Shown here in pieces: positions 26,060 to 37,806 of a DNA stretch of 64,000 nucleotides. Source of the DNA: Macrolepiota albuminosa (Eukaryota; Basidiomycota; Agaricomycetes; Agaricales; Agaricaceae); the NCBI GenBank assembly GCA_027475525.1, contig JAMWFC010000117.1, positions 787,795-851,794 of the forward strand, read 5' to 3'. Each line of letters starts with the position of its first letter. Positions within the stretch are counted from its first letter, which is position 1. Under the pieces are notes generated by a model. The model worked only from the letters and a program-made list of their open reading frames with translations, was not told the origin of the DNA and did no database searches. A program made the translations under genes and the position numbers.

Positions 26060-26963
26060 TTAGGATTCCTGAGTTTGGACCAACGCCAAACGTTGTCGTA
26101 GCTCATGATTCTCGCTTCGTACGGCTGATAGTTCCGTTTTGACATCACGTAGTTGCTCCAAGGTCTCTGCAAGCCTTTTAGCTGTTTCCTCCTCTATTTC
26201 ACCAGCGCCAACAGCAACCCCTTCGAGAAAGGCAATAACAGTTCAATTTCCCTTTTAGCTGTTTCCTCCTCTATTTCACCAGCGCCAACAGCAACCCCTT
26301 CGAGAAAGGCAATAACAGTTCAATTTCCTTGGGCAGTGACGACATTATTTTTACTCACCTCCTACGAGTTTCACAAGCCGCCATAAACGCAAAATAATCA
26401 AAAGTCCCGCAAGTTCTCGTTCGCGGCCTTTTAGTCCAATTTCGAGCACAAGAGTAATGATGATGATTAAGGCATCAAAAAGATGGCAAGTTCTCGTTCG
26501 CGGCCTTTTAGTCCAATTTCGAGCACAAGAGTAATGATGATGATTAAGGCATCAAAAAGATGAATCCTGCATGGATGACGTCACCAAAAGGATTATAGAA
26601 ACTGAGGCCAAAAGCCCATGTTGCCAACGGAATTTCGAGCATGAAGAGAGATGTAATGATAGTGGAGATGTAGGATAAAACCTCCAGCCACAACGGCATT
26701 TCGTCCTGCGCTTCTCCACATTCGGGAGAAAGTACTGTGTAGGTTAGGTCAGCTAGTACACAAGCCGCATCGAGCGAAATCTACAAAGAATTTTGGGCGA
26801 TACTCATGCCACGTGAAGCATCAGGTCGTACCAGGATAATGATAAAAGTATGCAGACGTCGATCTTCAAGGAGCTCTGCAGTCTTTTTACGCCAAGTCTT
26901 AGGTCCTGGGTGATTTGTGACTGTTGGATCGACACGAGGAAGCAGGGACTGGCTCTCCGACAT
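26060..26963 (-). CDS. Voltage-gated proton channel (Hv1 type), disturbed by two 77-bp duplications
   Basis: Minus strand, start at 26963 (MSESQSLLPRVDPTV). The protein has one voltage-sensor domain. S1 reads FIIILISLDAACVLADLTY and keeps the aspartate that sets proton selectivity in Hv1 (LDAA). S2 and S3 follow (SYISTIITSLFMLEIPLATW; HLFDALIIIITLVLEIGLKG, the latter only if the missing base is supplied). S4 reads LIILRLWRLVKLVGG, with two arginines and a lysine at gating positions. A C-terminal coiled coil (IEEETAKRLAETLEQLRDVK) would make dimers. Two perfect 77-bp duplications (26174-26327 and 26409-26562) break the gene as given. With single copies and one extra base at 26562/26563 all segments join. 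Such channels have been reported in other fungi. Confidence 0.85.
26174..26327. repeat. 77-bp perfect tandem duplication (2 of 10)
   Basis: Copies 26174-26250 and 26251-26327. It covers an intron/exon edge and the coiled-coil start of the proton channel gene. One copy gives a good splice acceptor and an open coiled-coil frame. Confidence 0.95.
26409..26562. repeat. 77-bp perfect tandem duplication (3 of 10)
   Basis: Copies 26409-26485 and 26486-26562, within the S3 exon of the proton channel. The protein frame needs one copy and one added base at 26562/26563. Confidence 0.95.
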
Positions 26964-27772
26964 TGTCGTCTCAAGGAAAAGACAAGTACAGCTTAAGGCG
27001 AGTAGTATCCGTGTTTAAATAGAATCGTGATGTAAATTTAGGGCTGCTTGATTAAAAGATCGTTCGTTTCCTATTCTACGCGAGGTTGACTATGTGAACT
27101 GTCCGTAGACTACAGTGATACCACAAAAAAATCGCTCGTTTCCGTGATACCTATCTACCACCAAGTGCTGGCCAACGCCAAGGATTATGACTTGGTTGAG
27201 TTCCGATTCCCTTCACAACATCAGTTCTCAAACTTCAGCCGTAGTGAGAAAGTCCGAGCTACTTACGATCTGAGATTTCTTGGGCTAAGAGTTGTTTGTT
27301 GGTGTTGAGATTGATGATTTATTAAACCGACACATTCAGCACTTCGTGGACAACGACAACATTTCCCCTGCCAATGTCGACAAGTTATGGTTTGAACAGG
27401 CAGATTCCTTTGATCTTGATGAATCCAGCCGTTTTGATGCCGATAATCCAGACGACATGAGGATTGTCAGGTGCAACACCTTGGAATTTTGTCTGGACAG
27501 CCCACTCCTTTCTGCCCTATTAAATGACTTGGAGGTGATGCAAATGTTTCTGTTTATGGAAGTGCTGCATAAACTATTCAGTCTACATCAGCACCTTTTG
27601 GTAGCCCCGATGACTGGAACCTGGATGAATATCTTGAATAAAGCAGTTTAAGCTTGACCCAGGCCTACCGCCGAAAAGCCACAATACAGGGTTAAGAGGC
27701 GGGTGTTCAACTATCTGTGTACTCTACTCCAAAATATCTGTTTAAAATGACCTGGAAGTATTAATATTGTAG
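26964..27772. other. Intergenic, one unassigned open frame
   Basis: An open frame at 27292-27651 (119 codons, acidic, with FDLDESSRFDADNPDDM) has no relatives that I recognise and no clear ATG at its beginning. It may be a gene relic. Nothing else is supported here. Confidence 0.3.
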
Positions 27773-28165
27773 TGTTGAGTAATAATACTTATTCTTCCTT
27801 GCAGAAATTGTAGGTGGCGATTGTAATTGGCGAGGTCACGTCGCGATATACTCTACAAAGGGAGTTTAGTATAAGTATCTTCTTTGGGAGGTTCAGTTGG
27901 GTGCGTATGCTTGCTGTCCTGTGTGTTTCGTGAACGCGGGGTTGTTCCTTCTTCTCCCCGTGGTCCTCGCGTTGCCTTCATGTCGGGATGAGTTGCGCGT
28001 TAGTCTTCTTCGTCCTCTCTTCTCCTTCGCTCTCTTCCTTTTCCCTCCGCCGTGCTCCTATTATTCTCCTTCCTCCTCTTCTTCCCTTTCCCATACGACT
28101 AAGCCGTACGCCTCCGCTCCCCTCTCCATGAGATTGATAAAATAAACAATTTACTTGTAATTACA
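27773..28165. mobile_element. Candidate solo LTR (weak)
   Basis: The stretch begins TGTTGAGTAATAATACTT and ends AACAATTTACTTGTAATTACA-like with TG...CA type borders. Inside are a TATA-like AGTATAAGTATC and a long pyrimidine tract, an arrangement common in fungal Copia LTRs. No clear 5-bp target duplication is seen and no internal retrotransposon gene is present, so this is only a suggestion. Confidence 0.25.
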
Positions 28166-28338
28166 GGGCTTTAAGTACTTATTACCGGTAGCGTAGGTAC
28201 GTACAGTACCTGTATAAACGAACAACCGATACATTCAGAGCAATGTGGCCAGGGAGTTCACGGCAATAAAGATCGCAGACGGGTGATGGGTTGACTTTGT
28301 CTCCCGATCCGTCAACGTTAAGCTTGATTCGTTACAAT

Positions 28339-29119
28339 ATGGCTGCAATCTTTACCAGATTTACTTCACGAATTCCCCATAGGACACTTTGGGGGCGCCC
28401 TAGTTTTCATTCCTCGCCTCTACTCCCCCAGATTCGACTTCGACCCTTTACCCCAAGGCCATACTCCTCCATCGTTCAACCCACTAGCCCTGTACATGCT
28501 TGGAAGTCATATACACCGTTCCTCACAATCACAGCGGTTGGACTCGGCCTTTTTGCGAACAATCGCCGTGTCTATTGCGATGGTAAATATTCATGTCTCA
28601 CAAATGCGAACTTGCTCCTGCTCAAACTGTAAGCAGCACCAGACACGACTGTGACGCCCGAGGATTCGGAGAAGACGCAGCATTTTGCGATTGCTTCGAC
28701 CCCGGAAGACTACCCGCCTCCACCTGTATCGTCAGTATCTCTATATCAACTCTCTTTTGGAACAGTCACCGGGATTTGCGCTGGCATATTCATCAAAAAG
28801 GGCGCGAAAGCAATGGCGTGTTTCTTCGGGGGCATCTTTGTGCTCCTCCAGGTAGGTTGACTCGCCATCTCTAACAAACAAGCTGGTAAGGTGTCGCTGT
28901 TTTCCTTAGTACTTGTCCTCTGTGTCTCTCGTCCGTGTCGACTGGGGACGATTGGCAGTCAGATTCGAAAAAACGTTCTATAATCAGGACGCCAACGGTG
29001 TCAGCAGTCCTTCTACCGTTCTCGCACTCTGGAAAGGTCTTTTAAATTTCTTGACTACTGACTTTCAACCTCGAGCGTCGTTCATAGCTGGATTTGTATT
29101 AGGACTGCGGATTGGTTAA
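28339..29119 (+). CDS. FUN14 domain mitochondrial membrane protein
   Basis: ATG 28339 gives a basic, Ser/Arg-rich N-terminus (MAAIFTRFTSRIPHRTLWGR) that resembles a mitochondrial targeting sequence. Three exons. A first hydrophobic segment (FLTITAVGLGLFA) is followed by an acidic linker. The FUN14 core then reads LSFGTVTGICAGIFIKKGAK, with AMACFFGGIFVLLQYLSS, and ends ASFIAGFVLGLRIG at 29119. The glycine-patterned helices are typical of FUN14/FUNDC1, outer-membrane proteins linked in animals to mitophagy and contact sites. Whether the fungal protein shares that role is not known. The frame is intact, with GTAAAT and GTAGGT introns. Confidence 0.85.
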
Positions 29120-29244
29120 TATATCTGTATATCCGGTCATCTTGGAATCGGGAGGCTATTAGACAATAATGCAAAATACATTACGATTGATCGATTTTTT
29201 CACCAACTGAGGGTACATATAATCCTCTCCCGTCGTTTCTCGTA

Positions 29245-31799
29245 ATGGGCCGCCGCGCGAAACACAAACAGTCCGCACCAGAACCTCTGGATTATGCGAC
29301 AAACAAGACCTCTAACTTGCTTGGAAAACGGAAGGCGGATAGTGATCATGGTATCGACGAGTCCAAAACCGAACTCTTACGTCCGTCTAAAAAAGTCAAG
29401 GATAAAAAACAAAAGGCTGCCTCTACGACCAGTTCGAAGAGGTCGTTTACCAAGAAGAGTAAATCTTCTCCCATACCTGAGCCTGACAGTGACTCCGAAG
29501 ATGGTTGGGAAGATGTAGACAACAAGGTGGACCGAGGCAAGTATGTAGTGTCAACTATGTCTCTTTTCACGCTCTAAATTTTTTCACGACAGTTTCGACG
29601 ATGCGGAGCAACTCGTTGGTAGCTTAGATGATTATATGCAGGAAGATGAGTACGTTCACGTTTGTAGTTGATTCTACTAAGGAATCACTTATCCACTCAA
29701 AGCGATGACTTGTTGCGGGGTACAGTTCAAAAGTTTGATTTTGATACAGAGGACGAGGAAGAGCCGCCCTTATCAAAACAGAGAAAATCAAAGCAAAGCG
29801 AACGACCAAGTTTGATTTTGATACAGAGGACGAGGAAGAGCCGCCCTTATCAAAACAGAGAAAATCAAAGCAAAGCGAACGACCTCGAAAATTATTCCTA
29901 CTGCCTCAGACGCATCTGATGACTCTGACGAGGACTCAGAGGATGAAAATGGCCGTGTTACGATGGCCAACATGGAAGCTCGCTCACGCGCACTTGATGC
30001 TAAGGCGGCCGCCGAGGCAGAGCTGGATGAAGAAGAGCTTCGAGAAGCTGCTGCTAGTGATGAAGAGGATATTGATGGAGAGTCCGATGCAGAAGGAGAG
30101 ATTGACGCAGAACCCTTCCATTTGCCAACAGCTTCCGAGCGGGAGGTGGAGAAGCAGAGCGGAGGGCCTGATGTTCACGTTATTCAGCGTCGCATGCGAG
30201 AATGTGCAAGAGTACTGGGAAAGTTCAAGCGATTAGCTGAAAAAAACCGGTGCGTTCTGATATCTAATTCAATATTGTTGCTACAATCCACATTTCTAGT
30301 TCACGGTCAGAGTATACGGACCAACTCGTTTCTGATATTGCCAATTATTACGGCTACAATGAGTTTTTGGCAGAAAAGCTTTTCCAACTATTTCCCGTTT
30401 ACGAAGTATACCTCGTGTTCTTCCCGATTCACATCTTATCTCACTTTGTTATAAGGCAATCGAATTTTTTGACGTTTACGAAGTATACCTCGTGTTCTTC
30501 CCGATTCACATCTTATCTCACTTTGTTATAAGGCAATCGAATTTTTTGAGCGAATGAAGTGCCACGTCCTGTCACAATTCGGACTAACACTTTGAAAACG
30601 CGTCGTCGTGATCTCGCTCAAGCTTTGATCAACAGAGGTGTTAATTTGGAACCAATTGGCAAGTGGACCAATGTTGGATTGCAGGTGTTTGAGAGCAGTG
30701 TTCCAATCGGTACGTCAGGTGTCCGCGATCCCATTGAATTCAACTTGATCATATTGAACAAGGTGCAACTCCGGAATACTTGGCTGGACACTACATGCTT
30801 CAGGCTGCTTCTTCGTTCCTTCCTGTCATTGCACTTGCTCCTCAGTCCAATGAACGTGTTCTGGATATGGCCTCTGCCCCCGGCGGAAAGACTACTCATA
30901 TCGCCGCTCTATTGCAGAATACCGGTATTGTTTTTGCTAATGATGCTAACAAGGCGCGTACCAAGAGTCTTACTGCCAACGTTCATCGCCTCGGGTGTAA
31001 GAATGTTGTTGTGTGCTCTTATGACGGCAGAGAATTTCCTAAAGTGATGGGCGGATTTGACCGCGTGCTGTTGGATGCGCCATGCAGTGGTACCGGTGTC
31101 ATCAGCAAAGATCAGAGTGTCAAGGTCAACAAGGTGCATACAACTTGTTCGTGCACGGAAGACCAAGACGGCTGATTTATACCCAACAGTCCGAACGTGA
31201 TTTTACACTGCTCTCGCATCTGCAGAAGCAGTTAATCCTGTGTGCCATCGACAGCGTGAATCCTGACTCAAGAACCGGCGGTTACATTGTTTACTCGACC
31301 TGCTCCGTGACCGTTGACGAGAATGAATCCGTGGTTGACTATGCACTTCTGAAGCGGCCCAATGTGAAATTGGTGGACACCGGCCTTGAGTTTGGTCGTG
31401 AAGGCTACACGAAATACCGCGGAAAAACATTTCATCCTAGCCTCAATTTGACAAGACGATTTTATCCCCATGTGCACAACATGGATGGGTTCTATGTTGC
31501 CAAATTTAAGGTCGAAAAACGATTGAAGGTCGCACCAGTTGATGAGCCAGTTTCTGATCCAGTGCCTCCGTTTGTCACAGTGGAAGCAGAAGCTGCAGAG
31601 CAGGTGCAAGAAGTGGGCTTCGATTCCGAGGAAGATACACCTTACTTAGAGGGTATGTCTCTATGTTCCTCTCCTACAGATGAGCTTAGATGTCAACTGA
31701 CCTTATTACCTACCTGGAACAGAAGCGAAACGAAGGCGTATGAAGGCAAAGGGGCTTCGTCCACCTCCCCGCTCAAAGCCGATATCCATTACAGCCTGA
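29245..31799 (+). CDS. NOP2: Nop2, 25S rRNA (cytosine-5) methyltransferase, broken by two 77-bp duplications
   Basis: The N-terminal region is basic, then highly acidic ([10 protein letters not shown], later [12 protein letters not shown] and [20 protein letters not shown]). The catalytic domain has the NOP2/Sun signature: [20 protein letters not shown] (SAM binding), [28 protein letters not shown] (motif IV cysteine) and [17 protein letters not shown] (motif VI TC). It ends in [14 protein letters not shown]. Nop2 methylates cytosine 2870 of yeast 25S rRNA and is needed for 60S assembly in the nucleolus. Duplications at 29731-29884 and 30396-30549 shift the frame; in each, one base is also missing after the second copy. 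With these set aside the protein matches yeast Nop2 closely in order and spacing. Confidence 0.93.
29731..29884. repeat. 77-bp perfect tandem duplication (4 of 10)
   Basis: Copies 29731-29807 and 29808-29884; identity is exactly 77 bp with mismatches on both outer sides. It lies in the acidic N-terminal exon of Nop2. One base is needed between 29884 and 29885 to join the two frames. Confidence 0.95.
30396..30549. repeat. 77-bp perfect tandem duplication (5 of 10)
   Basis: Copies 30396-30472 and 30473-30549. The unit contains the end of one exon, a whole intron and the start of the next exon of Nop2. The conserved [20 protein letters not shown] stretch is only obtained with one base added after 30549. 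Confidence 0.95.
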
Positions 31800-33177
31800 T
31801 TTACAGATTTGAATGAAAAGAAGTAGAAAATCGTACAAGGCGGAGATAGATCGTGGCAACCAGATCATAAAGGAGATCTCAGGGTTGGAAGTTACATACT
31901 CCTTTTTACCTTAGTGTTCTTTGCGTAAATCCCATTGTTAAAGGGTGATGTGAGCTCATTCTTTGCGTGGAGCAAGTCTAATAGGAACAAGTACGAAGTA
32001 GCATAGGGTTTTAGGCCTTGCGGAGTTCACTACGCTCTTTTCATGGAAGAAAAACATGGATCATGCATGTACAATATCAGCACATATCCCCATATGTCAA
32101 ACATAATAAAAACATTATCTTCCCTTCCAGTGCCAAGACATGCATGTACAATATCAGCACATATCCCCATATGTCAAACATAATAAAAACATTATCTTCC
32201 CTTCCAGTGCCAAGACACTTGAAACATTCAGTAGTTTGTCGAGATGTATGTAGATCTAGTAAAAGATAAACACTTTCCGGAGAAGAAATACACAAGCGTG
32301 AAAGCAGTATATAGATAGCAAACACAGAAAGGAAGTGTGAAAGTGGCAAAATTACTTCAAGACGTAGCGAGTTCGTTTGGGTCTGCCTCCACAGTCGGGA
32401 GGGAGCAGTGTAAAAATCGCATGGCATTGCCTCCAAAGGGCTACATAGACCGGTCCATGACTTTCTTACGTTTTTATTGAATCGAACCGAGAACCTGTTG
32501 GCGAATCGAGGGGCGTGAGATTAAACAAGTGATTTATCCGCGCGAAGGTACCATAAAAGTTCGCTAAGCACACTTAAAGTCACGGTATACATTCTGAGGA
32601 GTTGCACGACACATAAGGATTGTGTGCAGTGAAGAGAAGCCCTCTAATGTAGTTCGAAGAATTATGCATCTTTCCACGACATTGAAACACTTAGTAACGT
32701 GATCGCATGCCGCTTCGTGAACAAATTGATGCTTCTGTCAGGGTAAGGCGAACGTGCCTAACGGTGCGAGATAAGCGTTGAAGGCGAAAAGAGATTAGAA
32801 ATGGCAGAACACAAAGATGAAGACGGAGAAAAAGTGTGGGGTCGACGATGTATACCAGGAGAAGGCACCGAGTGCAGTACTGTGTCTGATCACGAAGGCG
32901 TGCAATTGTCACATATAAGGACTAGTAAGCCAAACAACTGGTAAACAGATGGAACCAAATAAAAAGAAGGGCTCGCTAAAAATGTCTGACTCTTTATCCC
33001 TCCCTTCCTTATTCTCTCGAACCCCCTCCCCCAGCTACCCCAGTGGGTATTCAGCTGCTTAACACGCTTATTTTCTCTCTCTCTTGCATCTAATACTCTT
33101 TCCTGTAACTGTCTTCTTTCTTACTTTCCTTCCCTGCTACTTACACAGCTTCCAGCTCTTCTTGCATTATTGCAATA
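31800..33177. promoter_or_regulatory. Long intergenic region with pyrimidine-rich promoter
   Basis: About 1.38 kb without a supported gene. It contains one 77-bp duplication. The last ~180 bp before 33178 are strongly CT-rich (CTCCCTCCCTTCC, TTTTCTCTCTCTC), the kind of tract found before highly expressed fungal genes. Confidence 0.5.
32062..32215. repeat. 77-bp perfect tandem duplication (6 of 10)
   Basis: Copies 32062-32138 and 32139-32215, in non-coding DNA downstream of Nop2. As no gene is involved, it shows that the duplications do not depend on coding sequence. Confidence 0.95.
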
Positions 33178-34336
33178 ATGTCCGCTCCCGAAGCCGCCCC
33201 TGCCGTTGCTGCCCCCGCCGAGGAGACTAAGGTCTCCCAGACTCCTGCACCGGCCCCTGAGGTTGTTACCCCTGCCCCCGATGCCCCAAAGGCTCAAGAG
33301 GCAATCCCTGTATGTCGCTGTTTAATCTGACAATGCATTGCTAATTGTCGTGAAGGAAACCGATAAACATGTCCAGGAACCTATCCAGGCTACTGATGAA
33401 ATCGTCAAGGCTGGCGAGGATTCCGTTGCTCCTGCACCTGAAATTCCTGTTGAGCCGGCTGTTGCCGCTGCCGAGCCCGCTAAGGAAGAGACCAAACCTG
33501 TGAGTAACACGTTCTCTCTTTCAATCACAATTTCTCACAGTCTTTCAGGCTGACATTGAGGCTGACGTTCACAAGAAGGAGGAGCGTCCAAAGAGCCCTA
33601 GTAGTCTTCTTGCCAAACTTCTTGCTCCCTTCAAGAATGACAAGCCAAAATCGGAAAAGAAGGCAAAGGTACCGAAGAGCCCTAAAAAAGAGAAAAAGAA
33701 GGATGAGTCCGCAGCCGAGGTAAGCTAACTAGTGTTGTATCCTTATTTGTGGTGTATCCCTTTTTCTAGGCCGCCCCTGTCCCAGAGGAAACATCCAAGG
33801 AAGACGCGCAAACTCAGGTTCAGGCTCCTGCTGCTGAGCCTGTCAACGTCGAAGGGTCCAACGAAGCAACCAAGGCAACGTGAGTTTTTGATTCAAAACG
33901 TAAGTCGGCAATCTATGGGTTGATTCTAACTTGCGTGGTAGTGAGACCGTTGAGGCTGCTGAGCCCATCTCTGAGGTTGCGGCTCCCGCTCTCGTAGAAG
34001 AGAAGAAGGAGGACAAGGTCAGCATCTTGTGATATCCTTCCGCTCACGTGTTCGCCTTATAATATCTGTTAAAAGGCTGCGAAAGCCAAGCGCCGTATCT
34101 CTCTTGGTGCTTTCTTCAAGCACAAGCCCAAGACAGAGGTCGTGACACCTGCTAAGGTTGATGAACACCCGCCCAAGATTGATGAACCTGCCCCAGTTGC
34201 TCCTCTCGAGGATCCTGTATCGCAGACAACTGAACCCGCAACCCAGGTTGTTACAACTACCCCTGCCGTCAAAGAGCCTGTTCAGCCCGTTGACGTTGCT
34301 CCTGTGGCTGCCCCCGTTGTTGCAGCTGCTGCATAA
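33178..34336 (+). CDS. Ala/Pro/Glu-rich low-complexity protein of unknown function
   Basis: ATG 33178 starts MSAPEAAPAVAAPAEETKV. Six exons separated by five introns of about 45-60 bp join in frame and end AAPVVAAAA at 34336. Composition is dominated by Ala, Pro, Glu, Val and Lys, without signal peptide or membrane helix. Three less simple islands stand out: SLLAKLLAPFKNDKPKSEKK, PKSPKKEKKKDESAAE and AAKAKRRISLGAFFKHKPK. The last has an RRxS site that could be phosphorylated by PKA. The strong CT-rich promoter suggests high expression (inference). I do not recognise the family; a cytoplasmic scaffold or an intrinsically disordered stress protein are possibilities only. Confidence 0.7.
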
Positions 34337-34759
34337 TCATGTATCGATTATTTCTACTTTATGACCATGATGATCCTTTCCATTCATTCCTTTGTCTGGG
34401 TAGAAGGTTTGCCAGCCATATGGCAGCAGATTGTATACCCAGCCATGTCTTCATTTTACGATACATCTCGGATTTTTCTTTTCGATTTGATTTATTCTCC
34501 TTGATGACCATTTATCACGACCAGCCTGATCCGCTCTTCTATACCTAATCCTCGATTCACTGTCTCGAGTCTCATACCCACATACCTTTATCGGATCGTG
34601 CTACATGTCTTTAGGTTCAATTATAATCATTTGGCGATTTTTCCTTTCTTGATATATTGCTTGATAGTGTGAACGATTACTGGTTTGTGATACGCTTACG
34701 CCATTTAGTCCAATATTAGTCACGAACCTCTGTTTTTCTTCTTTTTTACACGGGATAAA
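34337..34759. other. Intergenic, 3' UTR and promoter sequence
   Basis: About 420 bp of T-rich spacer between the low-complexity protein gene and eIF2B-epsilon. No gene seen. Confidence 0.4.
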
Positions 34760-37439
34760 ATGATGCCCAAACCGTCGAACACTGGCAAAGAAAAGTTGAT
34801 TGACGATGGCGAAGAAGTCCTTCAGGCTGTCATCCTTGCCGACAGTTTCAACAAACGATTTAGGCCGCTCACAGCGCGTAAACCTCGAGTGAGACGCATG
34901 AGTTTTGTCTTCATCGTGCCCTATTGATTATATCCGCATAGTGTCTGCTTCCGATCTGTAATGCGCCTTTACTTGACTGGACTTTCGAAAGCCTTGCTCT
35001 TGCTGGTGTACAGGAGATCTTCGTGATTTGCCGATCTCATGCAGACCAAGTCAAAGCAGCAATCAGGTATCAGGTTTTTTGCACTTTCATAGATGTTCCG
35101 TCATGTCTCATGCTGATTTTCAGAGAATCGAAATGGTCAAAATCTGGATCCGGAATCAAAATCGTGCCCATTCTGACAGCAAAAGAGACATTTTCTCCTG
35201 GGGACGCTTTGCGTGATATATATACCCGCGGACTGGTCACTAGCGATTTTGTCTTGGTTACGGGAGATCTAGTGAGCAACATTCGTATAGACGAGGTCGT
35301 ACGGGTACACAGAGAGCGTCGCAAGACGAATAAGGATGCTATCATGACTATGGTCGTGAAAGAAAGCGGGGCAAGGCATCGGACGAAGTAAGTCATTGCT
35401 TGTGTGTTTTTAAGGTCTGTACTTATGGTTTGTTCAGAGCCCGTGGCGACTCTTCTGTATTTGTTTTGGACCCGCAAACGTCGGAATGCCTCTACTATGA
35501 GCCTGTTGCCGCTTACCCGCCAGCTACCTTGGCGCATGTGCCGCGTGAAATCCTTGCAGCACACCCAGAATTGGAGATCCGCAATGACTTGATAGACTGC
35601 TCTATCGATGTTTGTTCTGTTGAGGTGGCTTGATTTATCTCGCCCTTTTCTTGATTCTGACGCTTGCATAGGTTCCCTCGTTATTTCAGGACAATTTCGA
35701 TTACCTGGATATCCGGAGAGATTTTGTACACGGTGTTTTGACATCGGATCTCCTCATGAAGAACATTCATTGTTATGTAGCAAAGGAGGGGTATGCTGCA
35801 CGCGTTAAGGATACGAAAAGTTATGAGTCTGTCAGGTACAGTGGAATCTTCAGTGTCCTGCCGTAATGCTTATGTTGAAATCAACTTTGCAGCAAAGATA
35901 TCCTCTCTCGATGGACATTCCCGCTGGTTCCCGATGACAATCACCCAAGTGGACACGTATACGAACATGAACGGGGTAACAAGTATTTGGCAAATGATCA
36001 TACAGTTACCCTTGCACGGTACGCTACTTCTCTCCCACCACCCTACCCTGATAACCCACAAGAACAGAACATGCAAAATTGGAAATAATACTATGATTGG
36101 TCCTTCAACGCAGATAAACGAAAACGCAGAGATAGTTGCCTCCGTAATTGGGTGCAATTGCTCTATCGGGACTGGCACGATTATTCGCAATTCATACATA
36201 TTTGATGGCACTACGATTGGCTCGGACTGTGTCATTGAGCGTAGTATCATTGGTGCTGGCGTCTCCATCAGGGACAACTCGGTTGTACAGCGAGGGTCCT
36301 TGGTAGGTGATGGCGTGATTGTTGGACCTTCTGCATTGCTTCGACCTTTTGAGAGGCTGTCAAGGAAGCGCGATTCAACAGATTCATCGGAAGATGAAGA
36401 TTCAGATATAGAAGACGTTGAGGCTTGTAAGTTGTCAATATTTTGTCCGATAATCACAGAGGCCAATGGATTACTACATTGACAGTGCAAGGATCACCTA
36501 ATAGTCTTGGCAAAGATTCGAACGCGATCGTGTGGCCTACAGGGCCTGCTGAAGATGCCGAGGAAGACGATATCGCTGCATTTCGGAATGAACGCTTCAT
36601 GCGTCTTGGTGCGTAATTGGGTACATAAAGTTCCGTGACCTTTCCAACGTGTTAGACAGGGGATAGCGCGTCTGATATAGATGTTTCTGATGATGGCTCT
36701 GAGTCTTCGAGCAGCGAAAGTGACTCTGAAGACATTAGCGATTCCGACACGGATTCGGGCTCTCTCACCGCACTTAATAATATTTCTTCGTCTCTCAAAC
36801 TTCCTGCCGGGACACCAATGGCGGAGTCAGAGTTCCAGACCGAGGTTAAACAATCGTTAGACCGCGCATTTGCAGAAGGCCATTCAATTGACAACGCAGC
36901 AGTCGAACTCAAAACGTTACGGATGGCAAGTAATGTACCATTGACACGCGTACGAGAAGCGGTGGTAGGTGCAATTGTGGAAAAGATCCAGATTGTGGAC
37001 GGCGGGCCGGTCGCACAACGTAAGGAAATATCAGCTGTTATCAGCAGGTGGGGAGGCCTCATCGACAAGATTGGTGGCATCGACCCAATAGAGACAGTGT
37101 CAACGCTCCAGGTACGCCTGGTTTCGTGTGGAGAAGGATTTTTGACGCATTTTTTTCAATATCTTCCAGAGTCATTGTGCAACTTCAACACGATTACCTT
37201 TGTTTGGACAAATACTAGCTGCATTATACCAGGATGACATCGTGGACGAAGATGATATTCGAAAATGGCATAGGTTGCCAGTTGCTCGGGGCGAGGGGGT
37301 GAAGGCCACGGATGATGTCCTTGAAAACCTAAGAAAATGCTGGACGATCGGAGCGCATATGATTAAACAATTTGACGAACAGGACAGTGACGAAGATAGC
37401 GACGAGGATGAAGACGAGGACGAGGGTGCTAATGCTTAG
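34760..37439 (+). CDS. GCD6: eIF2B epsilon subunit (guanine nucleotide exchange factor)
   Basis: ATG 34760 starts MMPKPSNTGKEKLIDDGEEV. The nucleotidyltransferase-like domain reads LQAVILADSFNKRFRPLT, then CLLPICNAPLLDWTFESLAL and TSDFVLVTGDLVSNI. A left-handed beta helix of hexapeptide repeats follows (TCKIGNNTMIGPSTQINENA, VIGCNCSIGTGTIIRNSYIF, GSDCVIERSIIGAGVSI). An acidic linker leads to the C-terminal W2 HEAT domain with IRKWHRLP and KCWTIGAHMIKQF and a very acidic tail. The W2 domain catalyses GDP release from eIF2 in translation initiation. About ten exons with regular GT-AG introns. All conserved parts are present and in frame. Confidence 0.93.
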
Positions 37440-37806
37440 AATCGGCAGGAATTAGGAAAAGGGGGCCAGAGTACTATTGGTGCGACACGGTAGCCATACG
37501 GTCGCTGTATCATCTTCGGAAGAGAGTGCTGCTGAAGATGAGGAGAGCGAGGGGAGCGAATTGGGAAGAAAATAGGCTTCATCGCCACACTGTTTTTGGA
37601 GCTCTACTTTTGGGAACACAGCACGATCATCTCAAGCCATGATTGGGCAAACCATTGAAATCAGAGAAATACCTCGCCAATGCCGAGAGTGAGGTCCACA
37701 GACAAGAAGCATCCAAGTTACAGCATTACAATGACATACTATAAGTGTATTATGGATGTTTTTCAACAATAATGGGGTATTTAATCTCTGCAACGTCCAT
37801 TCCATC
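37440..37806. other. Intergenic, no gene seen
   Basis: About 370 bp between the convergent eIF2B-epsilon and Pmp3 genes. It presumably holds both 3' UTRs. Confidence 0.4.

Noticed and set aside
27292..27651. 119-codon open frame between the proton channel and FUN14 genes
   Set aside because: It opens with a TTG, shows no motif, and no upstream or downstream exon continues it.
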